Below are positions 51,080 through 60,854 of a DNA stretch of 64,000 nucleotides, piece by piece. The translations under genes were made by a program, and so were the position numbers. The DNA is from VXYL01 sp965243175. GTDB taxonomy: Bacteria; Pseudomonadota; Gammaproteobacteria; Pseudomonadales; Azotimanducaceae. The stretch lies in NCBI GenBank assembly GCA_965243175.1, contig OZ251532.1, forward strand, positions 1,736,001-1,800,000. Direction: 5' to 3'. Under the pieces are notes generated by a model. It was not told the DNA's origin, ran no database searches, and was given only the letters and a program-made list of their open reading frames with translations. Every line of letters begins with the position of its first letter. Position 1 is the first letter of the stretch.

Positions 51080-51628
51080 CTATTCTTGGGATGGCTCATC
51101 CGTCGCCGGGCCGCCCGCCTTCGCCACGATGCCGCAGGCGATGCGGCCTCCGGCGCCGCCGATGGGTTGGGTCAGGTGGTCGTCTGCGTTGGCGTGGATG
51201 ATGACCGCGGCGCCGTCTTCGTCGAGGAGGGCGGGGGCGGTTCCGCCGGGGGAGACGGCGACTCGGGTGGTGTAGAACTCCGCTTTCGCCGTGCCGTCGG
51301 CGGCGACGTGCAGGTTCGGGAGGTCGCCGCTGTCCGGGCCGTCGGGGTGGCGGAGGCCGTGTTTGGCGCCGTCCGGGTTGACGTGGCCTTTGGCCGCGGT
51401 GAAGTCCGGGGAGCAGTTGCCGAACGAGTGCAAGTGGATGCCGTGGGCGCCTGGGGGCAGGTTGGCCGCCTGCACTTTGAGGATGACGCCGTGGGGCGCT
51501 TGGTCGAAGGAGACGTGGCCGATGTCCTCGCCTTCCGCGTTCACCAGTTTGGCCATCGCGTCCTCGGCGGCCACCGGCACCGCGACCGCCAGCATCGCCG
51601 TGGCCGCCATCAAGAAATGGAATCTCAT
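51080..51628 (-). CDS. sodC: Copper/zinc superoxide dismutase SodC
   Basis: A 182-residue periplasmic SOD with signal peptide (MRFHFLMAATAMLAVAVPVA). Metal ligands are visible in GIHLHSFGNC, GHVNPDGAKHG, LPNLHVAADG and IIHANADDH, and the disulfide pair in GNCSP and RIACGIV. It converts superoxide to peroxide and oxygen in the periplasm. AGGAGG lies just before the ATG. It is the last gene of a minus-strand run starting at 58132. Confidence 0.97.
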   Translation of the reverse strand: MRFHFLMAATAMLAVAVPVAAEDAMAKLVNAEGEDIGHVSFDQAPHGVILKVQAANLPPGAHGIHLHSFGNCSPDFTAAKGHVNPDGAKHGLRHPDGPDSGDLPNLHVAADGTAKAEFYTTRVAVSPGGTAPALLDEDGAAVIIHANADDHLTQPIGGAGGRIACGIVAKAGGPATDEPSQE

Positions 51629-51662
51629 CGTCGCCTCCTGCAGTCGAATCCGTGCCTTCGCA

Positions 51663-52253
51663 TCATAGCGCTTTGCGCGGCGTTCTCGGCGTCCAAGCGG
51701 CCGCTTGTTCGATGGTGCGGGTGACTTCGTGGCGGTTGGCGTTGGTGCCTTGATGGGCCAGCACGGCGACCACGAAATCGTGCAGCACCTGTTCGTCTGC
51801 GAGGGTTTGGGCATCCACCACCGGCAGTTGGGGACGCGACTTCACCACCGCCGCGGCGTAGATGCCGCGGCCGATGCGCTGCGGATTGCCGGCACCGTCG
51901 TACACCTTCACGCCGTTCAAGCCGCAGCTGGGCGAGCGGTCGGCGAAGATGTAGCCGGAGACGTCGGCGAAGACTGGCACGACGCGCTTCGCGTAGCGGT
52001 GCATTCGCTCCGTGAAGTCGGCAGAGGGGTCTTCGACGCCGACCAAGCGCGGCTGGTTCGGATCGCCGACCAGCTGGATGGGCGGGCGCGGCACGCCCAA
52101 GCCGATGCCGGCTTCCGGGCAGAGGCCGACCAGGTCGAAGAGCCGCCGCGCGGTGCGGAGCGGCCAGTCGTCGCCGTTGTGGTCGCCGTCCCAGCGCACG
52201 CGGGCGCCGAGCAGGCACTCGCTCGCGCCGACCTTTGCGAGCGGCAATCTCAC
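51663..52253 (-). CDS. DUF523-family protein
   Basis: A 196-residue protein matching DUF523 (YbbK-like): SECLLGARVRWDGDHNGDDW near residues 10-29, LCPEAGIGLGVPRPPIQLVG and FADRSPSCGLNGVKVYDGAG. The DUF1722 half of the longer fused form is absent, as expected for this subgroup. The function is not established. The GTG start lies in a GTGA overlap with the molybdopterin oxidoreductase gene. Confidence 0.88.
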   Translation of the reverse strand: MRLPLAKVGASECLLGARVRWDGDHNGDDWPLRTARRLFDLVGLCPEAGIGLGVPRPPIQLVGDPNQPRLVGVEDPSADFTERMHRYAKRVVPVFADVSGYIFADRSPSCGLNGVKVYDGAGNPQRIGRGIYAAAVVKSRPQLPVVDAQTLADEQVLHDFVVAVLAHQGTNANRHEVTRTIEQAAAWTPRTPRKAL

Positions 52254-54505
52254 GCAGTCTTGAACCCGCCCTTCGTCACCGGCAGTTCGCGCAGGCGCTC
52301 GCCAGTGGCGTCGAAGATGGCGTTGGCGAGCGCCGGGGCCATTGGCGGCGTGCCCGGTTCTCCGCCGCCGCCCAGAGGTCCGCCGCCGTTGACGATGACC
52401 GTTTCGATGGCTGGCGCCTGGTCGATGCGCAGCATCGGGTAGTCGTGGAAGTTGCTCTGCTTCACGCGCCCGCGTTCGATGCTGATCTCGCCGTAGAGAG
52501 CTGCCGTCAGGCCGTAGACGATGGCGCTTTCCATCTGCGCGGTCAGGCCGTCCGGATTGACGGCGAAGCCAGCATCGACGGCGCAGCAGACGCGCGTTAC
52601 GCGCAGCTTGTTCTTGCCGCCCTCGCTTGGCGTCACCACGACTTCCGCAACTTCCGCCACCACCGTGCCGAAGGAATCGTGGATGGCGATGCCACGCCCT
52701 TGCCCTGGTTCCTTCGGCGAATCCCAGCCAGCGGCTTCGGCGGCGGCATCGAGCACGCGGCGGAAGCGCGGCGCGTCGGCGAGCAGTTCGCGGCGGTAGC
52801 GGTAGGGGTCCTGCTTGGCGGCTGCGGCCAGTTCGTCGATGAAGGATTCGGTGAAGAAGGCGTGCTGGGAGTGATCGACGCTGCGCCAGACCCCGAAGGG
52901 CACGTGGGTGGGGCTGCTCACGGCGGCGATGCGCTGGCTTTCGATGGCGTAGGGGATGTGCGGCGCGGTGGCCGGTTCGTGCTTGTCCACGTAGACGTTG
53001 CGCCACGCCAAGGGCTTGCCGTCCGCGCCGAGGCCGCCTTGGAAGCGGCTGACGACCGCCGGGCGGTAGCGGTCCTGGGCGATGTCCTCTTCCCGCGACC
53101 AGATGAGCTTGATCGGCTCGCCGGGCAGCGCCTTGGCGATCTGCGCGGCTTGGCGCACGTAGTCGTCGCTGAAGCGGCGACCGAAGGCGCCGCCGAGGTA
53201 GGCGTTGTGGACCGACACATTGGCGGGTTCGAGTTCAAGGATGTCGGCGACCGTGGCGCGAATGCCGAGCGGATTCTGGGTGCCCGTCCACACGTCGCAG
53301 ATGCCGTCGCGGGCCCACACCGTGCAGTTCAGCGGCTCCATCGCCGCGTGGGCGAGGTAGGGAACGCGGTACTCGGCCTCGATGCGTTGCTCGGCGCCAG
53401 CCATCGCCGCGGCGATGTCGCCCGTTTCGACTTCGGCTTCGCCGCCGCCGTTGGCGTCGGCATGGGCGAGGTCGCCTTGGAACTGTTGGAAGATGCCTTG
53501 CTGGTCGATGGCTTCCTTGCCGTTGTTCGACCACGCCACCTCGACCGCGGCGAGCGCTTGGCGAGCGTGCCAATAGCCGTCCGCCACCACGGCCACCGCG
53601 TTGCCGAGATTCATCACTTCGTTGACGCCGGGCATTGCCCGCGCCGCCGCATCGTCGATGGACGCCACGGTAGCGCCGAACACCGGCGCGGCGAGAGTGG
53701 TCGCAACTTTCAGGTTCTCCACCTGCGCGTCGATGCCGAACGCGGCGGTGCCGTCCACCTTGGCCGGAATGTCCAAGCGCGGCGCGGAGGTGCCGATGAG
53801 CTTGTACTCGTCCGGCGCTTTGAGCTTCGGCTTGCTCGGCGGGGAGATTTCGGCTGCGGCCGCGGCGAACTCGGCGTAGGGCGCCTCGCGACCGCTTGGC
53901 GGATGGGAGATTCGGGTGTCGCGCAAGGTCAGTTCGCTTGCCGGCAACTGCCAAGCGCTGGCGGCGGCTTCGGCCAGCATCTGCCGCGCAGCCGCTCCGG
54001 CCACGCGCATGGCGTGCAGGCCGCTGGTGCGAACGCTCATGCTGCCGCCCGTGACTTGCAGATCGAGCGCTTGGCTGAGCTTCAAGAAGGCGCCGTCCAC
54101 GGTGCCGACGATGGCGCTCGGCAGCTCCGCGTCGCCGAGCAGGAAGCCCTTGCCGAGGGCATAGTTGGCGTATTCCTCGTGCGCTGGCGCTTCCTGCACA
54201 TGCACGTCGTCCCAGTGCGCGTCCAACTCGTCGGCAAGCATCTGCGCGAGCACGGAATGCGCGCCTTGGCCCATTTCCGCGTGCGGCACGATGGCGGTGA
54301 CGCGGTTGTCCGGCGCGATCTTCACCCAGACGTTGAGCAGCGTCTCCTCGCCTTCGGCGACCAGCGGCCCGAGGCGCGGCGCGCGATGGCCGGGGCGGAT
54401 CGCCACGCCGATGGCGAACGCGCCGCCCGCCACGACGCCAGCGGCGATGAAGCCGCGGCGGGTCCACTTGCGCCCCTTGGAGGGCTTGCTCTTCGCGTCA
54501 TTCAT
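52250..54505 (-). CDS. Molybdopterin-binding aldehyde/isoquinoline oxidoreductase, large subunit (IorB-like)
   Basis: A 751-residue xanthine-oxidase-family subunit. It has a twin-arginine signal (KWTRRGFIAAGVVAGGAFAI) near residue 13, Moco-binding segments such as IVPHAEMGQGAHSVLAQMLA and YLGGAFGRRFSDDYVRQAAQ, and the family ending GGGEPGTPPMAPALANAI. It pairs with the 2Fe-2S subunit that overlaps its start by 8 bp, as in isoquinoline 1-oxidoreductase and related aldehyde oxidases. The substrate is unknown. It acts in the periplasm. Confidence 0.93.
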   Translation of the reverse strand: MNDAKSKPSKGRKWTRRGFIAAGVVAGGAFAIGVAIRPGHRAPRLGPLVAEGEETLLNVWVKIAPDNRVTAIVPHAEMGQGAHSVLAQMLADELDAHWDDVHVQEAPAHEEYANYALGKGFLLGDAELPSAIVGTVDGAFLKLSQALDLQVTGGSMSVRTSGLHAMRVAGAAARQMLAEAAASAWQLPASELTLRDTRISHPPSGREAPYAEFAAAAAEISPPSKPKLKAPDEYKLIGTSAPRLDIPAKVDGTAAFGIDAQVENLKVATTLAAPVFGATVASIDDAAARAMPGVNEVMNLGNAVAVVADGYWHARQALAAVEVAWSNNGKEAIDQQGIFQQFQGDLAHADANGGGEAEVETGDIAAAMAGAEQRIEAEYRVPYLAHAAMEPLNCTVWARDGICDVWTGTQNPLGIRATVADILELEPANVSVHNAYLGGAFGRRFSDDYVRQAAQIAKALPGEPIKLIWSREEDIAQDRYRPAVVSRFQGGLGADGKPLAWRNVYVDKHEPATAPHIPYAIESQRIAAVSSPTHVPFGVWRSVDHSQHAFFTESFIDELAAAAKQDPYRYRRELLADAPRFRRVLDAAAEAAGWDSPKEPGQGRGIAIHDSFGTVVAEVAEVVVTPSEGGKNKLRVTRVCCAVDAGFAVNPDGLTAQMESAIVYGLTAALYGEISIERGRVKQSNFHDYPMLRIDQAPAIETVIVNGGGPLGGGGEPGTPPMAPALANAIFDATGERLRELPVTKGGFKTA

Positions 54506-54983
54506 CGATCTGCTCCGCAAGGTTGGCGTTGGCGCCGGGAGCGGCGCGCTTGATGGCGCGGCGGATGCGTCCGTAGGTTCCGCAGCGGCAGATGTTGCCG
54601 CGCATCGCGGCGTCGATGTCCGCATCGTTCGGCGCCGGATTGCTGGCCAGCAGGGCGCTCGCGGACATGATCTGGCCGGATTGGCAGTAGCCGCACTGCG
54701 GCACCTGCTCGTCGATCCATGCTTGTTGCAGCGGGTGCGGGTCGCCGTTGCTGGCGAGCCCCTCGATGGTGGTCACGGTGCGCCCGGCGGCTGCGGCGAG
54801 CGGCGTGACGCAGGAGCGAATCGCCTGCCCGTCCAAGTGAACGGTGCAGGCGCCGCACTGGGCGATGCCGCAGCCGAACTTGGTGCCGGTGAGGCCGAGC
54901 TGCTCGCGAATCACCCACAGCAAGGGCATTTCCGGTTCGGCGTCCACGCGATGCGCCGTGCCGTTGACGTTCAACTCGATCAT
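54498..54983 (-). CDS. 2Fe-2S-binding subunit of the molybdopterin oxidoreductase (IorA-like)
   Basis: A 161-residue protein with two 2Fe-2S domains: the plant-ferredoxin type (KFGCGIAQCGACTVHLDG plus RSCVTPL) and the helical type (QCGYCQSGQIMSA, NICRCGTYGRIRRAI). It passes electrons from the molybdenum centre. It has no export signal, so it would be carried through the Tat pathway with the large subunit. Overlap with the large-subunit gene supports co-translation. Confidence 0.95.
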   Translation of the reverse strand: MIELNVNGTAHRVDAEPEMPLLWVIREQLGLTGTKFGCGIAQCGACTVHLDGQAIRSCVTPLAAAAGRTVTTIEGLASNGDPHPLQQAWIDEQVPQCGYCQSGQIMSASALLASNPAPNDADIDAAMRGNICRCGTYGRIRRAIKRAAPGANANLAEQIDE

Positions 54984-55054
54984 GCGCTGCCTCCCTCAAG
55001 GGTTGCGGCAAGTGTAGCTTGTGAACGCTTGGCGAAGAACGCTTGCGTAGCGCT

Positions 55055-55882
55055 TCAAGGTTGGTCGCGTAGCAACGCTTCGAGCACGGCGTGGATGTCC
55101 GCGTCCGCAACGTCCTTCAAGTCCGCCATCCATTCGTAGAGTTGCGCTGCGGCGGCGTGGAAGCCGTCGGGCAGGTCGGCGGCGGCGAAGGTGGCGGCGA
55201 TCTGGCGCATTTCGCCAGCGAAGCGCCATGCCTTCGGGCTGGTGGACTTGGCGGTGGTCTCGCTGCGGGCGCCGAGCCCGGGCTGCGAGATGTCCCATTC
55301 GGCCAGCAACTCGGCGCTAACGCCATTGTGTTCGGCGAGGGCGCGGACGCCGAGCAGGAGCGCGGACGAGCCCTTGGTGAACGCCGCGTAGCACATCTTC
55401 AATGCGGAAGCGGCGGTGCGGTTCGCGGAGACGGCGCGAGCATCCACCAGCGAGCCGGCGAACAGCGCGGCGACGTCCTGCGCACCAACGCCTGAAAGAT
55501 AGAGCCGCGTCGCGCCTTCGCGCCAGGCCGGCGGGCCGATGATGCCGCCATCCACGTAGCGCTCGGCGTAGATCTCGGCGATGCGTTCAGCGGTGGCTGG
55601 CGCGACGGCGTTGGCGTCGAGATAGCTGCCGGCGAAACCAGCAGCGGTCACTGCTTCGGCAACCTCGAACGCGGCTTCCGGCGGGCAGACCGAAATCGCG
55701 AGCTCGGCGAACCGAACGCCCTCGGCGAGCGTGGCCAGCGCATTCAATCCGGCCTTCTCGGCGCGTTGCCGAGTCGCTTCGCGGCGGCCTTCGGCCAGCC
55801 ACGCCACCTCGTGGCCATTGCCGACCAAGGCAGCGCCGATGGAAGCGCCCATTGCGCCCGGATGCAGCAGCAGGATCTTCAT
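55055..55882 (-). CDS. NAD(P)-dependent oxidoreductase (6-phosphogluconate/beta-hydroxyacid dehydrogenase-like)
   Basis: A 275-residue dehydrogenase. The N-terminal Rossmann fold starts MKILLLHPGAMGASIGAALV (GxMGxxx form), followed by the C-terminal helical domain with TAASALKMCYAAFTKGSSAL, resembling the DUF1932-type end. The substrate cannot be assigned. It lies 10 bp from the M20 amidohydrolase gene upstream in the same operon. Confidence 0.85.
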   Translation of the reverse strand: MKILLLHPGAMGASIGAALVGNGHEVAWLAEGRREATRQRAEKAGLNALATLAEGVRFAELAISVCPPEAAFEVAEAVTAAGFAGSYLDANAVAPATAERIAEIYAERYVDGGIIGPPAWREGATRLYLSGVGAQDVAALFAGSLVDARAVSANRTAASALKMCYAAFTKGSSALLLGVRALAEHNGVSAELLAEWDISQPGLGARSETTAKSTSPKAWRFAGEMRQIAATFAAADLPDGFHAAAAQLYEWMADLKDVADADIHAVLEALLRDQP

Positions 55883-55892
55883 CGCGGCGCCC

Positions 55893-57380
55893 TCAGAGCC
55901 GATAGTCCAAGGGCGGTTCGCGGTCGCCGAGCAGAGGTTCGTAGCGGAAGTTCTCGCCGCGCCGTTCCATGAACTCGGCCCTGGCTTCGGCCACCGTTTC
56001 TGGATTCAGAAACAGTTCCACTGCGGTGCTGGCGAGCACCTTGGCGGCCAGCATCATGCCCTTGTGGCCGATGCTCATGCCGCCAGCGGCAACGGCCTGC
56101 CAGCTGTGCGCGGGGGTGCCGGGCACCCAAGTGGCGGTGCCGAAGCCGGCGGTGGGCGCGTTCCAGCTGACGTCGCCGACATCCGTGGAACCCGCCTTCT
56201 GGCGGAACTCGAAGGGGCGGAGTTCCTGGGCCGCGGAGAGCGGGCGCAGGTTGCCGAGCAGCGTCTTGCGAATGGCCGTGGCGAACGCGGACTCGGTGGC
56301 GTCGTAGGCCACGCCGCCGAGCGCCGCGAGCTGGTCGTGGATCAGGCGGGCCAGCACGTCGTTGCGCAGCAGCGGGAAGTTGCCGTGCATCACTTCGTAC
56401 TCCATGCGCGTACCGGTGCCGAGCGCGGCGCCTTCGGCCGCGGCGACCAGGCGCTCGAACAGCGCCTCCACCATCTCCGCCTTGGGATGGCGGACGTAGT
56501 AGTAGACCTCGGCGAACTCCGGGACGATGTTCGGCGCCGTGCCGCCGTGGGTGATCACGTAGTGCAGCCTGGCGCTGGACGGAATGTGTTCGCGCATCAT
56601 GTTGGCCATCATGTTCATCGCCTCCACGCCGTCGAGCGCGGAGCGGCCGCGGTGGGGCGAACCGGCGGCGTGGGCCGCGGCGCCGTGGAACTGGAAGCGC
56701 CCGGACTTGTTGCCGGTGCTGCTCTCCGGCACGGCGACGTTGCTGTCGCTCGGGTGCCAGTGCAGCACCACGTCCACGTCCTCAAAGAAGCCAGCGCGGG
56801 TCAGATAGACCTTGCCGGAGCCGCCTTCTTCCGCTGGCGTGCCGTAGACGCGCACCGTGCCGCTCACATTGGCCGCGCTGGCCAGCCAATCCGCGACGGC
56901 CACCGCCGCGACCGTGGAGGCGCTGCCGAACAGATGGTGGCCGCAGGCGTGGCCGGGAGCGCCTTCGCGCACCGGCTGGCGTTCGGGAGTAGGGGCTTGG
57001 GAGAGGCCCGGCAAGGCGTCGAACTCGGCCAGGATGCCGATGATCGGAGACCCTTCGCCGCGTTCGGCAATGAAGGCGGTGGGAATGTCTGCAACGCCGC
57101 GTTCCACGTCGAAGCCGTTGCTCTCCAGATAGGTGGCCAGGCGCTCGCTGCTGCGCTGCTCCAGATAGCCGAGTTCGGCGTAGTCGAAGATGTCCATGGC
57201 CAAGCCCACGGCGTCGTCTCGGCGTTGCGTTACGGCTTCAAGCGCGAACGCGACGGCTGCGGTCTCCGCCGGGGATTCGTCCGCGGCGTAGGCGCCTCCG
57301 CCCAAGCAGGCGCAGACCACGGCCAGCGCGAGGCGCAAGTTCGGACGCGCGCCAGCGGTTCGCCGCGTGGTGGCATCCAT
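55893..57380 (-). CDS. M20-family amidohydrolase (AbgB/p-aminobenzoyl-glutamate hydrolase-like), exported
   Basis: A 495-residue zinc amidohydrolase with a signal peptide (LRLALAVVCACLGGGAYA). Metal ligands are likely in GAPGHACGHHLFGSAS, RVYGTPAEEGGSGK and DVVLHWHPSDSN; the dimer domain includes FHGAAAHAAGSPHRGRSALD. Sequence layout matches AbgB-type hydrolases cutting amide bonds. Its ATG shares one base with the SDR stop (TGATG), so it is coupled to it. Confidence 0.92.
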   Translation of the reverse strand: MDATTRRTAGARPNLRLALAVVCACLGGGAYAADESPAETAAVAFALEAVTQRRDDAVGLAMDIFDYAELGYLEQRSSERLATYLESNGFDVERGVADIPTAFIAERGEGSPIIGILAEFDALPGLSQAPTPERQPVREGAPGHACGHHLFGSASTVAAVAVADWLASAANVSGTVRVYGTPAEEGGSGKVYLTRAGFFEDVDVVLHWHPSDSNVAVPESSTGNKSGRFQFHGAAAHAAGSPHRGRSALDGVEAMNMMANMMREHIPSSARLHYVITHGGTAPNIVPEFAEVYYYVRHPKAEMVEALFERLVAAAEGAALGTGTRMEYEVMHGNFPLLRNDVLARLIHDQLAALGGVAYDATESAFATAIRKTLLGNLRPLSAAQELRPFEFRQKAGSTDVGDVSWNAPTAGFGTATWVPGTPAHSWQAVAAGGMSIGHKGMMLAAKVLASTAVELFLNPETVAEARAEFMERRGENFRYEPLLGDREPPLDYRL

Positions 57381-58132
57381 CACAACGAACCGCCGTCCAC
57401 GCGGATGACGGCGCCGGTGGTGAAGCTGCCCGCCGCGCTTGCCAGGAACAGCGCTGCGCCGACGACTTCCTCCGGCTCGCCGCCCCGTTGCAGCGCGATG
57501 CCTGTCTTGGCGCTGCGCTCGAACGCTTCCATGTCCCATGCCTTGGAGATGTCGGTGAGGAACGGCCCGGCCTGGATGCAGTTGACGCGCACCTTCGGCG
57601 CGTAGGCGCGGGCGAGGGAAAGCGTGAGCGAGTTGACGCCGGCTTTGGCGGCGCCGTACGGCTCCGAGTTCGGGGTCGCCTGCACCGCGGCGGTGCTGCT
57701 GACGTTGACGATGGCGCCGCCTTCGCCAGCCGCCATGCGTTCGCCGACCAGCGCGGAGAGGCGGTACGGGCCCTTGAGGTTGACGTCCACCACCTTGTCG
57801 AACAGTTCCTCGGTGACCGCCGAGAGCTTGGGATAGAGCGGCGACATGCCGGCGTTGTTCACCAGCACGTCCACTTTGCCGAAGGCGTCGTAGGCGGCGT
57901 CCGCCAAGGTCGCCAGTTCGTCCCAATGGCCGACATGGCAGGCGTGGGGCAGCGCCCGAACGCCGAGAGAGCGCGCTTCGTCCGCCACCGCCTCGCAGTT
58001 CTCCGCCTTGCGGCTGGCGATGACCACGTCTGCGCCGTGCTTGGCGAAGGCCAGGATCATGGCGCGCCCCAGGCCCCTGCTGCCGCCGGTCACCAGCGCG
58101 ACCTTGCCGGAGAGGTCGAACAGATCGTCCAC
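57380..58132 (-). CDS. Short-chain dehydrogenase/reductase
   Basis: A 250-residue classical SDR: cofactor motif ALVTGGSRGLGRAM (about 12-25), NNAG in VDVLVNNAGMSPLY, catalytic Ser in IVNVSSTAAVQ and YxxxK in YGAAKAG. The substrate is unknown; gluconate-5-dehydrogenase-like enzymes are similar. The GTG start follows AAGGAG. It heads the minus-strand operon that runs to sodC. Confidence 0.95.
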   Translation of the reverse strand: MDDLFDLSGKVALVTGGSRGLGRAMILAFAKHGADVVIASRKAENCEAVADEARSLGVRALPHACHVGHWDELATLADAAYDAFGKVDVLVNNAGMSPLYPKLSAVTEELFDKVVDVNLKGPYRLSALVGERMAAGEGGAIVNVSSTAAVQATPNSEPYGAAKAGVNSLTLSLARAYAPKVRVNCIQAGPFLTDISKAWDMEAFERSAKTGIALQRGGEPEEVVGAALFLASAAGSFTTGAVIRVDGGSL

Positions 58133-58297
58133 GAATGCTCCTTGAGAGTCGGGCGAAGCGACGCAGTGTACTCGTCCCGACGCTGTGCAGTGCTTGTGCG
58201 CAATGCTGGTTTTCCGCCAGCTTTCTGCGTGTTTTCGGCGAACTCGGATGCGCGGCGCAACCTAGAATCGACAGCGAATCGACATCTGGAGCAGTCC

Positions 58298-59605
58298 GTG
58301 AACATCAACCTCGACGCTTCGAGTTTCGCTGGTTCCATTCGCTTCGTCGTAATCGGCCTGATCATGGCCGTGTTGATGCCGCCGCTCGCCATCGTCAGCT
58401 GCGTGGTCGACGAACGGCGGCACTACTACGACGAAGCCGTGGACGGCATCGCCGCGGCGTGGGGCGGCCGGCAGCGCATCGCCGGGCCGGTGCTGCTCAT
58501 CCCGTTGGTTCCCCGCGAGCGCGACGAGCGGGCGGAATCGGTGATGGTGATGCCGGAGCGCCTCGACTTGCGCATGGACGCCAGCCACCAGATGCGGCAG
58601 CGCGGCATCTTCTCCGCGCCCATGTTCGACGTGGACGTAACCGCGACCGGCAGCTTCGCGCCGCTGGACCTGGCGCAGCTGACGGCCCGCTACGGCGAGC
58701 TGGAGCTGAATCGCGCCAGCATCGCGATCGGCGTTTCCGACCCTCGGGGCGTGCGCGAAGCCGCGTTGGCGTGGACTTCGCACGGGATGCAGGAGAAGGC
58801 AGTCGCGTTAAGCGCAAGCGCCGGCCACGACCTCGTGGAACCGGGCCTGTTCGGAGCGCTGCCGGGCCTGGAAGAGGGCGGCTCGTTCTCCTTTACCTTG
58901 GCGTTGCGCGGCGCCAAGCGCCTCTCGGCGGTGCCGGTGGGCGATCGGTCGGTCATCGAAATCGCCTCCACATGGCCGCATCCCAGCTTCGACGGGCGCT
59001 TCCTGCCGGATCGCCACGAAGTGCGCGACGATGGCTTCGACGCGTCGTGGACCACCCTGCACTTGGCGCGCGGGCTGCCGGCCATCGCCGCGTTGAGCGC
59101 CGCCGAGGGCGATCCCTTCGTGCAGAAGGACCTCGGCTTCACCGTCGTCGAACCCGTGAACCTCTACGCCTCGGTGAACCGCAGCGTCAAGTACGGCGTG
59201 CTGTTCGTGGTGCTGACCCTCGTGAGCGTGCTGTGCCTGGAACTGGCCACCGGCATGCGCTTCCACGTGGTGCAGTACGGCGTCGCCGGGGTCGCTCTGG
59301 TGCTGTTCTTCCTGACCCTGCTGGCGCTGGCCGAACACGTCGGCTTCGCCGCCGGCTACGCCGTCGCGGCGCTGCTGCTCACGGGGATGATCGCCTGGTA
59401 CGCCTACGGCGCGAGCCGGAACCCGCGCCTCGGCATCGCCGCCGCGGCGACGTTGGCGGCGCTGTACGCGGTGCTCTACGTGCTGTTGCGGCTGGAATCC
59501 TTCGCCCTGCTGGTGGGCGTGGCGGTGCTGCTGGTCGCGCTGGCGATGGTGATGCGGGTGACGAAGCGGCTGACGCCGATGGCGCAACCGACCGAGGACG
59601 AATAG
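58298..59605 (+). CDS. creD: Inner-membrane protein CreD-like
   Basis: A 435-residue membrane protein. One N-terminal span (FVVIGLIMAVLMPPLAIVSC), a long periplasmic region, then six spans from about residue 305 to 425. The family opening is VVDERRHYYDEAVDGIAAAW and the junction YASVNRSVKYGVLFVVLTLV is characteristic of CreD. CreD is an envelope-integrity protein of the CreBC regulon, although no creBC is nearby. GTG start with GGAG 7 bases upstream. Confidence 0.9.
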   Translation: MNINLDASSFAGSIRFVVIGLIMAVLMPPLAIVSCVVDERRHYYDEAVDGIAAAWGGRQRIAGPVLLIPLVPRERDERAESVMVMPERLDLRMDASHQMRQRGIFSAPMFDVDVTATGSFAPLDLAQLTARYGELELNRASIAIGVSDPRGVREAALAWTSHGMQEKAVALSASAGHDLVEPGLFGALPGLEEGGSFSFTLALRGAKRLSAVPVGDRSVIEIASTWPHPSFDGRFLPDRHEVRDDGFDASWTTLHLARGLPAIAALSAAEGDPFVQKDLGFTVVEPVNLYASVNRSVKYGVLFVVLTLVSVLCLELATGMRFHVVQYGVAGVALVLFFLTLLALAEHVGFAAGYAVAALLLTGMIAWYAYGASRNPRLGIAAAATLAALYAVLYVLLRLESFALLVGVAVLLVALAMVMRVTKRLTPMAQPTEDE

Positions 59606-59750
59606 CGCCCGGCCGCGGGTTCGGCGGCGTGTGCGAAATCGCCGCCGAGCCTTGGTGGAAATTTGCGAGATTTACCGCAAACAGGGGTTGCCTTTGGCTG
59701 TTCCTGCAATACACTTGCGCCCTCACGCACTAGCAACAGCGGAGCAACGA

Positions 59751-60626
59751 ATGGGAATGTTGGACGGCAAGGTCGCCTTGGTGACCGGCGCGGGGGGCGG
59801 CCTAGGTCGTACACACGCGCTCCTGCTGGCGGCGGAAGGCGCCAGCGTGGTGGTCAACGATCTGGGCGGCGCGCGGGACGGTACCGGCGCCGGCACGTCG
59901 ATGGCCGATGGCGTCGTGAACGAAATACATGCGGCTGGCGGCAAGGCGGTGGCGGACTACGGCTCCGTCAGCAACAAGGCCGACGCCGAGGCGATGGTGC
60001 AGGCGGCGGTGAGCAACTTCGGCCGCCTGGACATCTGCATCTGCAACGCGGGGATCCTCCGCGACAAGTCGTTCAAGAACATGACCGACGACATGTGGGA
60101 GGTCGTCAACGACGTCCACCTGCGCGGCACCTACTACAGCGCCAAGGCCGCCTACGACCGGCTGCTCGAACAGGGCGAAGGCGGGCGCATCATCGTCACC
60201 AGTTCCACCTCCGGCCTGCTTGGCAACTTCGGCCAGACCAACTACGGCGCCGCCAAGGCCGGCATCGCCGGTTTCGCGCGCTGCCTGACCCTCGAAGGCG
60301 CCCGCTACGGCGTCACCGTGAACATCCTCGCGCCCACCGCGCTCTCCCGCCTCACCGACGACATCCTGCCGGAACAGGCGAAGGACGCAGTGCCGCCGGA
60401 GAAAGTCTCGCCGACGGTCGTCTGGCTGTGTACGGACGACGCCAAGGACGTGACCGGCCGCACCTGGCTGCTCACCGGCAACCGCGTTTCCCTGCTCTCC
60501 TGGCAGGTGAATCCGGTCGCCCACAAGGACGAATCCGACGGGCCGTGGGATGTCGAAGAACTCGGCGAGGCGATTCTCGCCAGCAAGGACTCCTGGCCGC
60601 CCATCAACCCGATGCGCGGGGGCTGA
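59751..60626 (+). CDS. SDR, 3-hydroxyacyl-CoA dehydrogenase (MFE-2/HSD17B4-like)
   Basis: A 291-residue SDR. Cofactor motif ALVTGAGGGLGRTHALLLAA, the subgroup mark VVVNDLGGARDGTG, NAG in ICNAGILRDKSFKNMTDDMW and YGAAK in the catalytic helix. This pattern is that of the SDR domain of peroxisomal-type multifunctional enzyme 2 and of bacterial beta-oxidation homologues. GGAGCAACGA before the ATG is a strong binding site. It stands alone. Confidence 0.93.
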   Translation: MGMLDGKVALVTGAGGGLGRTHALLLAAEGASVVVNDLGGARDGTGAGTSMADGVVNEIHAAGGKAVADYGSVSNKADAEAMVQAAVSNFGRLDICICNAGILRDKSFKNMTDDMWEVVNDVHLRGTYYSAKAAYDRLLEQGEGGRIIVTSSTSGLLGNFGQTNYGAAKAGIAGFARCLTLEGARYGVTVNILAPTALSRLTDDILPEQAKDAVPPEKVSPTVVWLCTDDAKDVTGRTWLLTGNRVSLLSWQVNPVAHKDESDGPWDVEELGEAILASKDSWPPINPMRGG

Positions 60627-60854
60627 AGCTCGCCCGCTCCGCATCGGCACAGCCGCTTCGGTGGTCTTCAACGTGGAACACGCGCTGGCCGCGCCAAGCG
60701 TGCTCTCCCCGTGCGCGGTCCCGCCCGCTTTGCGCTGGGCGGGGCTGCCGCAGTCCATCTCCCCACACCCGGAACGTAGGCCGGCGGCGTCAGCCGCTGG
60801 CTGCGCGTCGCCCGATCAAAGCACACGGCAAACACGCAAGCAGAGGTCAGAGCC
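60627..60854. other. Intergenic region, nothing recognised
   Basis: About 230 bp between the SDR and the coiled-coil protein gene. It is co-directional and no promoter, RNA or repeat could be supported. Confidence 0.4.
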